From JACNLC01 sp964607375 (GTDB taxonomy: Bacteria > Fidelibacterota > Marinisomatia > SCGC-AAA003-L08 > JACNLC01), in assembly GCA_964607375.1 (NCBI GenBank), contig CAZSJY010000005.1:1-47377 (forward strand): a DNA stretch of 47,377 nt, read 5' to 3'. The first letter of the stretch is position 1; the number at the start of each line of letters is the position of its first letter. Positions 8,606-18,115 of this stretch are shown in pieces. The translations under genes and the position numbers were made by a program. The notes below the pieces were generated by a model. That model saw only the letters and a program-made list of their open reading frames with translations, was not told the origin of the DNA and did not search any database.

Positions 8606-9477
8606 AATATATTTTGAACCTGCTCTCTAATGTTTTCTAATTCACTTTTCATATCAACAACCAAATGATTTACTTCTACATTATCAGTTTTTGAACCGAT
8701 GGTGTTGATTTCTCTACCCATTTCTTGGAGAAGAAAATTCATTTTCTTACCAGATGATTCTCTCCCTGTCAAGTAACCCTTGAATAAATCTATATGACTT
8801 TGTAACCGAACTTGTTCCTCTGAAATATCTCGTTTTTCAGCAAGTAATGCAACTTCTTGATATAACCTTGTTTCATCAAGACTACAATCTGAAACAATTT
8901 GTTGCATTTTTTCTTTAAAGCGTTTTTTGTATTCTTCTCGGAATTCAATATCATTTTGGCGTATTGTAGCGAGAATATTATTTACAGAATCTATACGAAT
9001 TTCAATATCTTTTTGAAGATTTGCACCCTCAATATTGCGCATTTTATTCAATTCTTCCAACGCTATTTTTAATCCGTTAAGAAAATTCTTTTTCAAGTCA
9101 TCTTCACTAAATTCAGATTCATATTCCAACACATTAGGAAAAGACAAATAGTGTTCAACAGAAATCTCTTTAGAAGAATCCAAATTCTCTTTTAGTTCTT
9201 GTACAACAGTTTGATATTGATTCAATTTCTCAATGTTTAATTTAGGGGTTGAATCTAAATTTACAATGGAATCTTTATTTATTATCAGAATTACTGTTCC
9301 ACGAGTACATTTATTTTTAACAATTCGAGTAATTTCATCTTCAAACTGATAAAACAATTTAGGTATCCTAATGTTTAAATCAAAATACCGATTATTTACA
9401 GATTTTACCTCGATAGTAAAAGTGATGGACTCAGTTTTAACCTCACTCTTACCATATCCTGTCATACTAACAACCAT
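8602..9477 (-). CDS. YicC-family endoribonuclease
   Basis: 291 residues, full length for the family. The N-terminus has the signature SMTGYGKSE, then EVKSVNNRYFDLNIRIP. The C-terminal DUF1732 region is GKKMNFLLQEMGREINTIGSK. E. coli YicC is an endoribonuclease acting on some small RNAs; the exact targets here are unknown. A GGAG motif eight bases before the ATG supports the start. Its stop overlaps the gmk start (ATGA), the usual yicC-gmk pairing. Confidence 0.93.
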   Translation of the reverse strand: MVVSMTGYGKSEVKTESITFTIEVKSVNNRYFDLNIRIPKLFYQFEDEITRIVKNKCTRGTVILIINKDSIVNLDSTPKLNIEKLNQYQTVVQELKENLDSSKEISVEHYLSFPNVLEYESEFSEDDLKKNFLNGLKIALEELNKMRNIEGANLQKDIEIRIDSVNNILATIRQNDIEFREEYKKRFKEKMQQIVSDCSLDETRLYQEVALLAEKRDISEEQVRLQSHIDLFKGYLTGRESSGKKMNFLLQEMGREINTIGSKTDNVEVNHLVVDMKSELENIREQVQNIL

Positions 9478-9540
9478 TAATTGTACTCCAAAATGGATGA
9501 AAATATACTAACTTTATCGTTTACAAATAGATAGAAATAT

Positions 9541-10530
9541 TTATGGTTCAAAAATGTCATTTAATTCTTTCAATTTTTCTAAATGTAGTCCGATACTGAT
9601 TTGGTGTGATGCATTAAATGGAGTCTCCAAAGGTGCGGAGATATACGCATAATCAAAATCTAGAAGATTATGTTTTAGTCCAAAACCAAGTGAATACGGA
9701 TACAAACTCGATGAACCACCCCGTAAGCTAATTAACTCAAATAGTGTATATTCACAACCAAAATGATACTCGATAGAATGCCACAATAGATTTACACCAT
9801 CATTAGAATATTCACCAAATAATCGAGCACCAATATCAGCCGATATAATCAAACTTCTATTCGAGTAGTGCTTTCCAAAAACAATTCTAGGTGGAATAAT
9901 TTCTGTTGTTCCGGTATTCCATTTTATAACTGTTGTAGTTATGTCTTGCAAAAACACACCAAAAGATAATTTGGGAGATAAGTCTCTTTTATATCCAACA
10001 TCTAATCCAAAACCATAAGCTGAATACGAATCTATGGAATTGTAAATTGTTTTGAAATTTAAGCCAATCGTATGATTTTGATAAAATTCCCCTGAATATG
10101 AAGTGATGAACCCGATTTCTTGATGATCAAAATAAGTAATTTGGCTATAATCGATTGGAATATCAGAAACAAAATTTGATACTGCATTTGCAGTATTCGG
10201 GATATCTTCCACTACTCTACGAATAAATCCAAATGATAGTGTATTCTCAGATTTCAAATGAAACGATTTTGCAAGTAAATTAATCTTGACCAGGCCAGAA
10301 AATAGGTCTTGGTGAGATAAGAACATCGTATTTGCAGAATTCATATTTAAATTGGCTGGATTTACAAAAATTGCAGATGGTCCATTTGCAAAACTTACTC
10401 CACTTTGCCCCATAGCATTGAGTCGAGCGTCTTTTGAAAATTCAAATATTTCCCCACCATATTTTACAACATCAGCGGAGAATAACAGTCCACTGATCAA
10501 AATAGATAAAATTGGAAATTTAATTTTCAT
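9541..10530 (-). CDS. PorV/PorQ-family outer-membrane beta-barrel protein
   Basis: 329 residues with a signal peptide (IKFPILSILISGLLFSA). The conserved N-terminal segment FSKDARLNAMGQSGVSFANG, followed by SAIFVNPANL, is the PorV/PorQ pattern. The remainder is alternating beta strands as in FadL-like barrels. PorV shuttles type IX secretion cargo to the PorU sortase in Bacteroidota, but paralogues also occur in phyla where the role is untested. The gene overlaps mutS by one base, so it is expressed with unrelated repair and translation genes. The C25/PorU-like gene at 25422 is a possible functional partner. Confidence 0.82.
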   Translation of the reverse strand: MKIKFPILSILISGLLFSADVVKYGGEIFEFSKDARLNAMGQSGVSFANGPSAIFVNPANLNMNSANTMFLSHQDLFSGLVKINLLAKSFHLKSENTLSFGFIRRVVEDIPNTANAVSNFVSDIPIDYSQITYFDHQEIGFITSYSGEFYQNHTIGLNFKTIYNSIDSYSAYGFGLDVGYKRDLSPKLSFGVFLQDITTTVIKWNTGTTEIIPPRIVFGKHYSNRSLIISADIGARLFGEYSNDGVNLLWHSIEYHFGCEYTLFELISLRGGSSSLYPYSLGFGLKHNLLDFDYAYISAPLETPFNASHQISIGLHLEKLKELNDIFEP

Positions 10531-13127
10531 TAACTCAATCCGTGTTTTTTCTTTAGCTTGTCAAGTTCAGTTAACGCTTCTATTGGAGTCAGTTGATTCA
10601 CATCCAGTTCTTCTAATTCCTGTTTCAACTTATTTTCTTTCTCTTCGAATAATCCAATCTGTGAAATATTTTTAACTTCTAAAGATGCTGAAGGTTTCGA
10701 ATTATCGTTTTTCATCAACTGGTTGAGAATTTCGTGAGAACGATGAATTACAGATTTGGGTAATCCAGCCATTTCAGCTACATGAACTCCATAACTTTTA
10801 TCTGCTCCACCATCAATAATTTTCCTCAAGAAAATCACACGATTTCCATACTCTTTCACAGCAACATTCAGATTAAATGCTCGAGGTAATTCATCGGCAA
10901 GTTCAACTAATTCGTGGTAATGTGTAGCAAAAACTGTTTTCGCTGATACTTCGGCAAAATTATGTAGATATTCGGTAACAGCCCATGCGATAGATAATCC
11001 ATCATAGGTTGATGTTCCTCTGCCAATTTCGTCTAATAATATCAAGCTATTTTGAGTCGCATTGTTCAAAATATTGGCTGTTTCGTTCATCTCAACCAAG
11101 AAAGTGGATTCACCACCAGCGAGATTATCGCTTGCACCAACACGAGTGAATAATTTATCTACAATCCCAATTTTAGAGTTTTGTGCAGAGACAAAACACC
11201 CGATTTGAGCCATAATCACAATTAATCCAATTTGGCGTAAATATGTACTTTTCCCTGCCATATTCGGTCCAGTTAAAATTGCAATTTGTTTTTTCTTATT
11301 TTCTAATTCGAGGTCGTTGGGAATAAAACTATCTCCGATCGGTAATAATTTTTCAACAACAGGATGGCGAGATTCTTGAAGTGTCAATTCTTTATTCTTG
11401 TAAACTTGAGGACGACTATAATCATTTTTACTTGCTACTTCCCCAAGTGCAGAAGCAATATCTAACTTTGCCAAAACCTCTGCATTTTGTTGTATAGGTT
11501 TTGCAGATTTGAGAATTTCAACACGAAGCTCCTGGAAATACTTTGTTTCAAAAGAAATTATCTTCTCTTCAGCAGATAGGATTTTGCTTTCATACTCCTT
11601 CAATTCAGGGGTAAAATATCGTTCAGCATTGGTTAAAGTCTGTTTGCGAATATAACTTTCTGGAACTTTCTTCAGATGAGTTTTTGTTACTTCAATGTAA
11701 TATCCAAAAACACGATTATAACCCACTTTCAGACTGGGAATTCCAGTTTTATGTTGTTCCTCGGTTTGATATTGTAATAGCCAATCTGTTGCATTTTGAG
11801 ATAACTCCCGATACTCATCCAACTCTTTGGAAAACCCTTGTCGAATATATCCACCTTTTGTAGCGTTTACAGGAGGTTCATCCATCAAAGTTTTTTGGAT
11901 AGTGTTGGTTACATTATCGGTGTTTTCAGATTGTTTTAATAGTTTAACTAAGCATTGTTCATCTTCGCTAAAAACTTGTTGAAATACAGGAATTTTAGAC
12001 AAAGAAATTCCAAGATGAACTACATCTCGAGGGGTGGCTTTTTGGGTGGATAATCTCACTAAAATTCGCTCTATGTCGGAAATTTCTTTTAGTGATTGAC
12101 GAACTTCATTCCCCAAGTGATGGTCATTTACAAAAACTTGGACTCTGTCTAATCGTTCTTCAATTTTCTTCTTATCTGCTAACGGTCTGCGTAACCATTG
12201 TTTCAGCAAACGACTTCCTGCAGAAGTTATAGTTTTGTCAATAACGCTGATAAGTGTGCCGTGAATTCCTTGTGACGCCAAGGATTTGAACAATTCCAAA
12301 TTTCTAACAGTAAATGTATCAAGCGACATTATTCCATCTTCTTGAACAACAGAAACCGAAGTGATATGAGTGGTTCTTCCCTTGAAATTATGATTTACAT
12401 AATGCAACACCATCCCTGAAGAACAGGTAGATAAATTGAGTTCTTCTAATCCAAATCCTTTGAGATTTTGAGTTGAAAAATGTTCGGTTAGAATTTCGTA
12501 AGTAGTTGAATATTCTGCAGTCCAATCCTGACAAGTCGTAACAAAAAACGGATGATTTCCAATGACACTCTGCAGAATGTGTTTCTGGTTTTCAGGTATT
12601 AAAATTTCTGACACTTGGAATTGCTTGAGCATATTCACAAGCTGATGAGTTTCAGCTTCACCTGTTTGAAATTCCCCTGTGGAGTGGTCTAAAAAAGAAA
12701 TCCCAAATCTATTTTTTTCAAACACTATTCCTGCGAGATAATTATTCTCTCTTTTATCTAGAAATTTCTCTGATAATGCCGTTCCGGGAGATAGTACTTC
12801 AACCACTTCCCGCTTAACAATTCCTTTTGCAAGTTTTGGGTCTTCCACTTGTTCACAAATAGCAACTCGATGTCCGGCTTTCAACAGCTTGTGAAGATAT
12901 TGCTCGAGTGCGTGATAAGGAAATCCAGCAAGCGGAACTGATGACGCTGCTCCATTTGCTCTTTTTGTTAATGTAATCCCTAAAATTTCAGAAGCAATTT
13001 TAGCATCTTTCTCGAAAGTTTCATAAAAATCACCCATTCTGAAAAGCATCAATGTATTAGGATGAGCTTTTTTTGCATCCCAAAATTGTTTCATAACTGG
13101 GGTTGCGCCTTTAGTTCGTGCCATCAT
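10530..13127 (-). CDS. mutS: DNA mismatch repair protein MutS
   Basis: 865 residues, standard for MutS1. The mismatch-recognition wedge FYE lies at 34-36 in LMLFRMGDFYETF. The connector, lever and clamp domains follow. The C-terminal ATPase has Walker A GPNMAGKSTYLRQ near 618-630, then ESTFLVEMNETA, Walker B LILLDEIGRGTSTYDG and FATHYHEL. It recognises mismatches and recruits MutL. The start overlaps the selB stop through ATGA; two successive ATGs are possible starts, one codon apart. Confidence 0.97.
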   Translation of the reverse strand: MMARTKGATPVMKQFWDAKKAHPNTLMLFRMGDFYETFEKDAKIASEILGITLTKRANGAASSVPLAGFPYHALEQYLHKLLKAGHRVAICEQVEDPKLAKGIVKREVVEVLSPGTALSEKFLDKRENNYLAGIVFEKNRFGISFLDHSTGEFQTGEAETHQLVNMLKQFQVSEILIPENQKHILQSVIGNHPFFVTTCQDWTAEYSTTYEILTEHFSTQNLKGFGLEELNLSTCSSGMVLHYVNHNFKGRTTHITSVSVVQEDGIMSLDTFTVRNLELFKSLASQGIHGTLISVIDKTITSAGSRLLKQWLRRPLADKKKIEERLDRVQVFVNDHHLGNEVRQSLKEISDIERILVRLSTQKATPRDVVHLGISLSKIPVFQQVFSEDEQCLVKLLKQSENTDNVTNTIQKTLMDEPPVNATKGGYIRQGFSKELDEYRELSQNATDWLLQYQTEEQHKTGIPSLKVGYNRVFGYYIEVTKTHLKKVPESYIRKQTLTNAERYFTPELKEYESKILSAEEKIISFETKYFQELRVEILKSAKPIQQNAEVLAKLDIASALGEVASKNDYSRPQVYKNKELTLQESRHPVVEKLLPIGDSFIPNDLELENKKKQIAILTGPNMAGKSTYLRQIGLIVIMAQIGCFVSAQNSKIGIVDKLFTRVGASDNLAGGESTFLVEMNETANILNNATQNSLILLDEIGRGTSTYDGLSIAWAVTEYLHNFAEVSAKTVFATHYHELVELADELPRAFNLNVAVKEYGNRVIFLRKIIDGGADKSYGVHVAEMAGLPKSVIHRSHEILNQLMKNDNSKPSASLEVKNISQIGLFEEKENKLKQELEELDVNQLTPIEALTELDKLKKKHGLS

Positions 13128-15001
13128 CTCTCAACCAATTTTCGTTCGTTCCCAACTCGATAAGTAATTTTCATTTTATCAAAATACTCCAGTAAAGGAA
13201 CGGCATATTTTCGAGTAGTTTCTGCCAACTCCTTAAATTGTGGAACAGATATTACACCGTTCGATCTAAAATGTTCAACAACTTTACTTTTCAAATTTAG
13301 GAAATTATTTTGAGTGAAAATCAAACTTCCTTCTAAAGTGATAATTTTATTCAAATCACCAGCAATTTTCAAAAGCTGTTTCACTTCCTTCTCGCTTTTA
13401 CCAACACTCGCTGCCAAATCTTTGTAGTTTGATGACGCAAATCCTTCTTTATCTAAAATTGTCATCAATTGAAGCATCATTTTTTCTTCATCATCAGATA
13501 ATTGGATTGAATGAGATGATAATGATAGGTGTTCATCTTTTTGTTTTAGAATTCCATTTTGCTCCATCGTTTTTAGTATGAATTCGATAAATCTTTCATC
13601 ACCCTTTAACAGTTGTAAAATCTCTTTTTTTAATACACCTTTCCTGTGTTTGTTTTCTATGTGAGATTTCTCTAAAAAGTCAACGATATTTTTTTGTATA
13701 GTATCAAGTTGGGACTGTGTGACTAACCACTTTTCACTTCTGCTGGAAATCCATTTTAGATTTTCATTTTCATCCACAATTTCCTGAATTTTCTTTGATG
13801 ATATTCCGAGTTTTAGTTTAACTCGCTCTTTATTGAGAGGATTTACGGATTCGTACCCAACTAATATCTCGATTCTATTCGATTCATCAGCATCAAAAAG
13901 TTCTTTAATTTTCTGACTTGCAATTTTCCATTTTTCTGGAGGTTTGTTGTCGATGACTAATCCTCCTCCAATCGTAATTATAGGGGAATAAGTACGGATA
14001 ATAAATCTATCTAGAAAACTCGCTGGTAGAGGTTTTTCCAATTTAAGAATCGCAGGTTTTTTTTCACCAGGTTTGATTAATTTATCATCAATTATTGCAA
14101 CTCGCGACATTACTTGTTCTGTCCCCAAATGGACTCTCACTCGCTCGTTTTGGTTAACAGGTTTTTTGCAAGTTTTTAGTAAGTGAATTGCTACACCAAT
14201 TTGATCAGTAGATTGAAAATATCCCGGTTCAGATATTTGAAATCCACGCTCAATTTCTTTTGTGTCAACTGTAGCAAGATTGACCGCTCCCCTATCGCCC
14301 AAATTGATTTGTTCAACACTTTTGGTGTGACTTTGTAATCCTCGAATTTTCAAATTCAATCCAGCAGGTAACAATTCTACTGTGTTCCCTACTTTGGCTG
14401 AACCTGATGTAATAGTACCGGTGATTACCGTTCCAAATCCCTTTTTGGTGAATATTCGGTCAATCGGTAACCTAAACACACCTCTATCCGTCTTCTCTGG
14501 GATGTTTTCACACATCTTTATAACTTCTTTACGGAGTTCATCAATTCCAGTATTGTTATAAGCTGATGTTCGAATAATAGGAGAATTTTCCAAAAAAGTA
14601 CCACTCACCATTTCACTTATATCCAACTCAACTAAATCAATCCAATCATCGTTAACCAAATCGATTTTATTAAGAGCAATACAACCTACTTTCACATCGA
14701 GTAATTTCAAAATATCAAAGTGTTCTCTGGTTTGTGGCATCACTCCATCATCAGCAGCAATTACGAGGAGTGCTCCATCTACTCCACTAGCACCAGCCAT
14801 CATATTTTTGACAAATTTCTCGTGACCTGGAACATCTATCAAAGTGATTTCATCGGATAGAAACGCAAATCCGATATCAATGGTCATTCCTCTTCGGATT
14901 TCCTCAGCCAGCTTATCTGTATTAACACCGGTTAGTGCTTGTACTAAAGCTGTTTTGCCGTGGTCAATGTGACCTGAGAGTCCAATGACTATTTGTTTCA
15001 A
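13124..15001 (-). CDS. selB: Selenocysteine-specific elongation factor SelB
   Basis: 625 residues. The GTPase domain opens IGLSGHIDHGKTALVQALTG (P-loop residues 10-16), then RGMTIDIGFAFL, DVPGHEKFVKNM and ALNKID. EF-Tu-like beta-barrel domains follow, and the last 230 or so residues form a winged-helix tail that binds the SECIS hairpin. The length and the RGMTIDIGFA segment separate SelB from EF-Tu and IF2. It delivers Sec-tRNA to UGA codons. The start is TTG, overlapping the selA stop (TTGA). No tRNA-Sec gene is visible in the window. Confidence 0.95.
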   Translation of the reverse strand: MKQIVIGLSGHIDHGKTALVQALTGVNTDKLAEEIRRGMTIDIGFAFLSDEITLIDVPGHEKFVKNMMAGASGVDGALLVIAADDGVMPQTREHFDILKLLDVKVGCIALNKIDLVNDDWIDLVELDISEMVSGTFLENSPIIRTSAYNNTGIDELRKEVIKMCENIPEKTDRGVFRLPIDRIFTKKGFGTVITGTITSGSAKVGNTVELLPAGLNLKIRGLQSHTKSVEQINLGDRGAVNLATVDTKEIERGFQISEPGYFQSTDQIGVAIHLLKTCKKPVNQNERVRVHLGTEQVMSRVAIIDDKLIKPGEKKPAILKLEKPLPASFLDRFIIRTYSPIITIGGGLVIDNKPPEKWKIASQKIKELFDADESNRIEILVGYESVNPLNKERVKLKLGISSKKIQEIVDENENLKWISSRSEKWLVTQSQLDTIQKNIVDFLEKSHIENKHRKGVLKKEILQLLKGDERFIEFILKTMEQNGILKQKDEHLSLSSHSIQLSDDEEKMMLQLMTILDKEGFASSNYKDLAASVGKSEKEVKQLLKIAGDLNKIITLEGSLIFTQNNFLNLKSKVVEHFRSNGVISVPQFKELAETTRKYAVPLLEYFDKMKITYRVGNERKLVER

Positions 15002-16389
15002 TTGAGAACCTCAATCATTATCCTAGTTAACTCGTCAATTAGGTCTTGTGGAATAGCTTTAAGGTCAATTCTGAATCGATTCCCGTTGATATAACCCAAA
15101 ACAGGAACTGATGCAGTTCTAAATATTTTTGCAATTTCTGACGGTTTTTGCGTAGATGATGAAAATTCAATCGCTATACTTTCAATTTTCTCTGTTGGCA
15201 AAGAACCACTTCCTGCTTCCACTTTTGATTCGATCAAACGGATGTTAAATTTTTCAATAATTTTTGATGGCAATGATGACAAAATATCATTACCAAAGCT
15301 TTGAAGCTCGCTTCGTTTTCTTGTTAATAATTGAATAGTTAAATTACCAGTTGAAACATTTTTTGGTGTTTTATATGTTCTGAGGATTTCCTCCAAAATT
15401 GCGTATGTAAATTTGTCGCATCTCAACGCGCGATACAGTGCATTCTTTTGAGTTTTTTTGACTAAAGTTCTCTTCCCGCAAATGATACCCGATTGCGAGC
15501 CACCAAGTAATTTATCACCACTAAATGAAACCAAATCAGCACCAGATCTAAGATACCATTTGACTGGTTCTTCACTAGGTAAACCAAAATGTTTGAAATC
15601 TGCAATCGCTCCACTCCCTAGGTCAATGATAAGTGGAATTCGTTTTCTTTTGGCTAACTTTGAAAGTTCTGAAAGTTCAACATCTTTTGTAAATCCAACA
15701 ACCTTGTAATTGCTAGTATGGGCTACCAGAATAGCTCCGGTATTTTTTGTAATGGCATTTTCATAATCGGATAAATGAGTTTTATTGGTTGTTCCAATCT
15801 CTACCATTTTACAACCGGATTTAGAAATTACATCCGGGATTCTAAATGAACCACCAATTTCTATTTGTTGGCCTCGACTGATTATTACTTCTTTACCTTC
15901 AGCGATTGTGTTTAGCATCAATAAAACAGCTGAAGCATTATTGTTTACTACAATCGAGGATTGAGCCCCAGTTAAAGTGTTTATCAATTGCTCTGTATGA
16001 GTTGATCGGTCTCCCCTTTTCCCTGTTTTGATATCAACTTCCAAGTTGGAATAATAGGATAGTTTTGACATCGCTGAATCTATCAGAGATTGACTAATGG
16101 GAGTCCGTCCCAAGTTTGTGTGGAGAACAATTCCGGTTCCGTTTATTACTCTTTTGAGTCCAGTTTGAGCAGTTAAATCTACATCGTTCTTCACTTTGTA
16201 TAGAGTTAAGTTTCGAATACTCTCTGAAATACTTTTATTTTTAATTGATTCGCGGAGTTCTTTCAAAGATTGTCGAATAATTTTAATAATCAACTCGTGA
16301 GGAAGATTAACTTCGGATAGTTTAAGTTCTTCGATAATTTCATCTACAGATGGAATATCTTTTAATAGATTTTTTTGTTTATTGTCCAT
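14998..16389 (-). CDS. selA: L-seryl-tRNA(Sec) selenium transferase SelA
   Basis: 463 residues, normal for SelA. The glycine-rich segment GTGIVLHTNLGRTP and the PLP-lysine segment SFSGDKLLGGSQSGII (Lys near residue 293) are diagnostic, as is the C-terminal RIDLKAIP. It converts Ser-tRNA(Sec) to Sec-tRNA(Sec) using selenophosphate. The 4-bp overlap with selB indicates a coupled selenocysteine operon. The start ATG overlaps the end of the HD-GYP gene by 11 bp. selD and selC must be elsewhere if the pathway works. Confidence 0.96.
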   Translation of the reverse strand: MDNKQKNLLKDIPSVDEIIEELKLSEVNLPHELIIKIIRQSLKELRESIKNKSISESIRNLTLYKVKNDVDLTAQTGLKRVINGTGIVLHTNLGRTPISQSLIDSAMSKLSYYSNLEVDIKTGKRGDRSTHTEQLINTLTGAQSSIVVNNNASAVLLMLNTIAEGKEVIISRGQQIEIGGSFRIPDVISKSGCKMVEIGTTNKTHLSDYENAITKNTGAILVAHTSNYKVVGFTKDVELSELSKLAKRKRIPLIIDLGSGAIADFKHFGLPSEEPVKWYLRSGADLVSFSGDKLLGGSQSGIICGKRTLVKKTQKNALYRALRCDKFTYAILEEILRTYKTPKNVSTGNLTIQLLTRKRSELQSFGNDILSSLPSKIIEKFNIRLIESKVEAGSGSLPTEKIESIAIEFSSSTQKPSEIAKIFRTASVPVLGYINGNRFRIDLKAIPQDLIDELTRIMIEVLN

Positions 16390-18028
16390 TACATAATCGA
16401 TTTAGTAATTGTTCTTCGTCAATTTCATCAACTTGAGATAGATTCATAAATTGGCGAGCATATTCTTTATAAACACCTTCTTTAATGAAAATTTCTAGGA
16501 GGTCTTTATCCAAATCCTTACCAGCAATATTTGTGATAATATCAAGTGCTTTCGAAAGTTTGTATCCTTTTTTATATGGCCTATCTGGAGCAGTTAAAGC
16601 CTCAAAAACATCAGCGATTGCCAGCATTCTCTCTTTTGGAGTTATTTCGTCTCCTTTTTTCCCATTAGGATATCCAGAACCATCAATATGCTCGTGATGC
16701 CCTCCTGCATATAACGGAACATTTTTCAACTGTTCAGGAAATGGAAGATTATTTAACATTTCAATAGTCGCAACTATGTGGTCATTTATCTTTTTTCTGT
16801 CTTTTGGTGTTAATGTTCCTCTTCGAATTGAGAGATTTTCCAATTCACTTTCATCGATAATTTGTTTCTTTTTACCTTTTTCGACCCAGTTATGTTTAGT
16901 AGCAATTTGTGTTAATCTACTCAAATCTTCTTCTGACATAAACTCTGAACCAACATTACATTTTTCCAAAAAATCAAGGTCTTCATGAAGACTTTGCAAT
17001 TTATTACTCGTTTCTAATTCTAGTTTAGAAATTGTTTGCAATTTACTTTCTTTTTCTAACTGTAATTTATTTTTCAGAAAATCAATTTCTATATCTCGTT
17101 TAAGAACTTCAAATCTAGTTCGAATCAACTCGATTCTATCAAAAATTGCTTCCAATTTTGTTGCTTTATCTACGATATGAACCGGAGTTGTTACTTTCCC
17201 ACAATCGTGCAACCAAGATGCCGTCTCAAGTTCATATCTTTCTTCATCATTCATTGAGAACTTTTTGTAAGGACCATCATCCACTTCGGCTACTTTATCA
17301 GCTAACATCAATGTTAACTTTGGAACATTTCTACAATGATCGCCGGTGTATGGTGATTTTCTATCGATTGCATCAGCAATTGTCATTATGAAGGATTCTA
17401 ATAAATGTTTTAAGTCATCTACTAAAATCTTGTTTGTTAGAGCAACAGCTGCTTGTGAAGCAAGTGATTCTACATCATATTGAATTTCTGGAGTGAATGG
17501 AATGATCTCATTGTTTTCCAGACTTTGTGCATTTATCAATTGTAGAATTCCGATTACTTTATTTTCGTGGTTTTTCATTGGAACAGTTAAAAACGATTGA
17601 GAACGATAGTTATGTTTTTCATCAAATCCTTGTGTTCCAGAAAAATCAAACCCATCTGTTTTATAAGCATCCGGTATATTAATTGTTTCACCGGTCAAAG
17701 CTGAATGAGCTGATACATTGTTGTGATTTGGTTCACCAGTTTTTGGATTATACAATTTAACAGGATAAATGCTATCAGGAACTGGTTCAGCAGTGCCTCC
17801 TAATTTGAAATTTAATGAGTCAGTTCGCATAATCTTGTACTGCAATCTAGTGTCGTCATCAATCATCATATACAAAGTACCTGCATCTGCGTAGGCAAAG
17901 CTTTTCGCTTCTTCTAGAATCAGTTCAAGCAAACGATTGATATCTTTCTCCTTTGATAGAGCAATACCAATCTCGTTTAACTTTCTGAGTCGATTTGACA
18001 TTTTTCCCAAATTTACTCTACTTGACAT
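16379..18028 (-). CDS. GAF-domain HD-GYP phosphodiesterase
   Basis: 549 residues. An N-terminal GAF domain (about 15-195; QSFLTVPMKN and GILQLINAQ) is followed by an HD-GYP domain. The HD pair is His274-Asp275 in ASWLHDCGK, with GGHHEHIDGSGYPNGK (GYP 452-454) and IADVFEALTAPDRPYK later. HD-GYP proteins degrade cyclic di-GMP. Between HD and GYP lies an insertion of roughly 100 residues rich in heptad-like Lys/Glu/Leu (about 290-360), predicted coiled coil. There is no receiver domain or membrane segment, so it probably senses a small cytosolic ligand through GAF. AAGGA seven bases before the ATG supports the start. Confidence 0.9.
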   Translation of the reverse strand: MSSRVNLGKMSNRLRKLNEIGIALSKEKDINRLLELILEEAKSFAYADAGTLYMMIDDDTRLQYKIMRTDSLNFKLGGTAEPVPDSIYPVKLYNPKTGEPNHNNVSAHSALTGETINIPDAYKTDGFDFSGTQGFDEKHNYRSQSFLTVPMKNHENKVIGILQLINAQSLENNEIIPFTPEIQYDVESLASQAAVALTNKILVDDLKHLLESFIMTIADAIDRKSPYTGDHCRNVPKLTLMLADKVAEVDDGPYKKFSMNDEERYELETASWLHDCGKVTTPVHIVDKATKLEAIFDRIELIRTRFEVLKRDIEIDFLKNKLQLEKESKLQTISKLELETSNKLQSLHEDLDFLEKCNVGSEFMSEEDLSRLTQIATKHNWVEKGKKKQIIDESELENLSIRRGTLTPKDRKKINDHIVATIEMLNNLPFPEQLKNVPLYAGGHHEHIDGSGYPNGKKGDEITPKERMLAIADVFEALTAPDRPYKKGYKLSKALDIITNIAGKDLDKDLLEIFIKEGVYKEYARQFMNLSQVDEIDEEQLLNRLCNGQ

Positions 18029-18115
18029 CTTTAAATCCTTGTTATTGATTAATAATTAGTGTGTAAGGTATTGACGAAAGTGGAAACAAATCAAGATAAA
18101 TTGAAATTGAATTTT

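Noticed and set aside
13124..18028. A selenoprotein with in-frame UGA near selA-selB
   Set aside because: All neighbouring genes reach their family's usual length without reading through a UGA.
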